DNA from: Firmicutes bacterium UBA6418
Lineage (GTDB): Bacteria; Bacillota; Clostridia; Peptostreptococcales; Anaerovoracaceae
Direction of reading: 5' to 3'
DNA: 6,098 nt
NCBI GenBank assembly: GCA_002439735.1
Contig: DJPG01000024.1
Coordinates: forward strand, 1-6,098
Shown here: in pieces, positions 5,638 through 6,098 of the stretch
How the letters are laid out: each line of letters opens with the position of its first letter
How positions within the stretch are numbered: position 1 is the stretch's first letter
The notes under the pieces: generated by a model
Told to the model about the DNA's origin: nothing
What the model saw: only the letters and a program-made list of their open reading frames with translations
Database searches by the model: none
Program-made: the position numbers and the translations under genes

Positions 5638-5664
5638 TTCGTGTTTGCTTACGGCAAACGCGAA
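5638..5664. other. Second hairpin just past the stop of the small minus-strand gene
   Basis: TTCGTGTTTGC (5638-5648) and GCAAACGCGAA (5654-5664) form an 11-bp stem with one G-U pair and a 5-nt loop. It lies 11 nt beyond the stop codon of the minus-strand gene at 5676. On neither strand is it followed by a T-tract. It could act as a 3'-end stabiliser or pause site ahead of the main terminator. Confidence 0.45.
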
Positions 5665-5675
5665 CCGGAAACTGA

Positions 5676-6059
5676 TTATTCTGTCGGTGCCTTCGGTGTT
5701 TCATCTGGTGTCTCAGTCTGTGGAGCTTCACCAGTAGCCTCCGGTGTCGCTGCCGCCCCGGTGAGTCCGTCAAAAGCACCGCTGATGTCCTCGCCGCTCT
5801 TTTTCGCCTCCGCCTGCAGTCTTTTGATCTCAGTCAAATGCTGATCGATCTCTCCACAAAGCTCAGCCAGTCTGCTTTCGTCCAATGCGCCGCCATTCTT
5901 TCTGGTTTCATAAACATAAGTTCCCAATGCCTCTTCCGCATCATTAACCTTTCCTTTTTCCAAAAGAATCTTACCTTTTGCCCTGCCGTAATCGAAAGTA
6001 TCTCCGGCCATTTCGCCAACTTTATTTGCTACTTTTCCGAGTTTGTCCATAAATGCCAT
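5676..6059 (-). CDS. Small helical protein of unknown function with disordered C-terminal tail, 127 aa
   Basis: I do not recognise a named family with certainty, but the opening MAFMDKLGKVANKVGEMAGDT resembles small Firmicutes proteins that start MAFxDKLG and continue with a coiled-coil segment. Residues 1-90 are predicted helical by composition: an amphipathic start, then charged heptad-like helices including ESRLAELCGEIDQHLTEIKR (61-80). There is a single cysteine at 68. Residues about 100-127 are a low-complexity tail rich in Ala, Thr, Pro and Glu, probably disordered. There is no signal peptide or membrane segment, so the protein is likely cytoplasmic. The start is well supported by AGGAGGG (6073-6067), 7 nt upstream; an in-frame ATG three codons in is less well placed. 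The gene converges on the symporter and shares its terminator. Its promoter lies beyond the right edge or in the last 25 nt. Related proteins sometimes carry a C-terminal zinc ribbon; none is seen here. Confidence 0.85.
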   Translation of the reverse strand: MAFMDKLGKVANKVGEMAGDTFDYGRAKGKILLEKGKVNDAEEALGTYVYETRKNGGALDESRLAELCGEIDQHLTEIKRLQAEAKKSGEDISGAFDGLTGAAATPEATGEAPQTETPDETPKAPTE

Positions 6060-6098
6060 AATCCTGCCCTCCTGTTTTTTGATTCGTGACTGCGCGTG

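Overview
This window looks like chromosome of a Gram-positive Clostridia-type bacterium (Firmicutes), possibly a Lachnospiraceae relative of medium GC. The placement rests on a tandem glycine riboswitch in front of a Na+/alanine-glycine symporter, a GldA/NatA-like ABC ATPase, a MepA-like MATE exporter, an Rpn-type nuclease with an EEGxTIGR repeat tail, strong AGGAGG-type ribosome binding sites and sigma-A-type promoters. The genus cannot be fixed by reading alone. I see no insertion sequence, CRISPR array, rRNA or tRNA.

Layout, left to right. (1) 1-539, minus strand: N-terminal part of an ABC transporter ATPase, cut by the window edge, with its own promoter at 575-604. (2) 744-789: intrinsic terminator of the next gene. 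(3) 819-1853, minus: Rpn/PD-(D/E)XK nuclease family protein carrying five 8-residue repeats encoded by 24-bp DNA repeats. (4) 1854-2096: AT-rich divergent intergenic region with a MerR-style promoter (19-bp spacer with a dyad) and a GC-rich leader hairpin serving the next gene. (5) 2097-3494, plus: MATE efflux transporter. (6) 3495-4043: control region with promoter, tandem glycine riboswitch and two terminator-like hairpins. (7) 4044-5462, plus: AGCS-family sodium:alanine/glycine symporter. (8) 5463-5675: convergent gap with a 22-bp-stem bidirectional terminator and a second hairpin. (9) 5676-6059, minus: small helical protein with a disordered acidic/proline/threonine tail.

The genes do not form one pathway. 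Each full gene appears to be its own transcription unit with its own control. The best supported regulatory circuit is glycine sensing by the leader RNA controlling amino-acid uptake by the symporter. The MATE promoter has the geometry of a MerR-family drug-responsive promoter, but no MerR gene is visible here, so its regulator would have to be encoded elsewhere.

No entirely new system is evident. The points most worth a second look are the MerR-like promoter plus leader hairpin of the MATE gene, the Ala/Ser-rich insertions in both the ABC ATPase and the MATE protein, the repeat tail of the nuclease gene, and the two consecutive terminator-like hairpins after the riboswitch.
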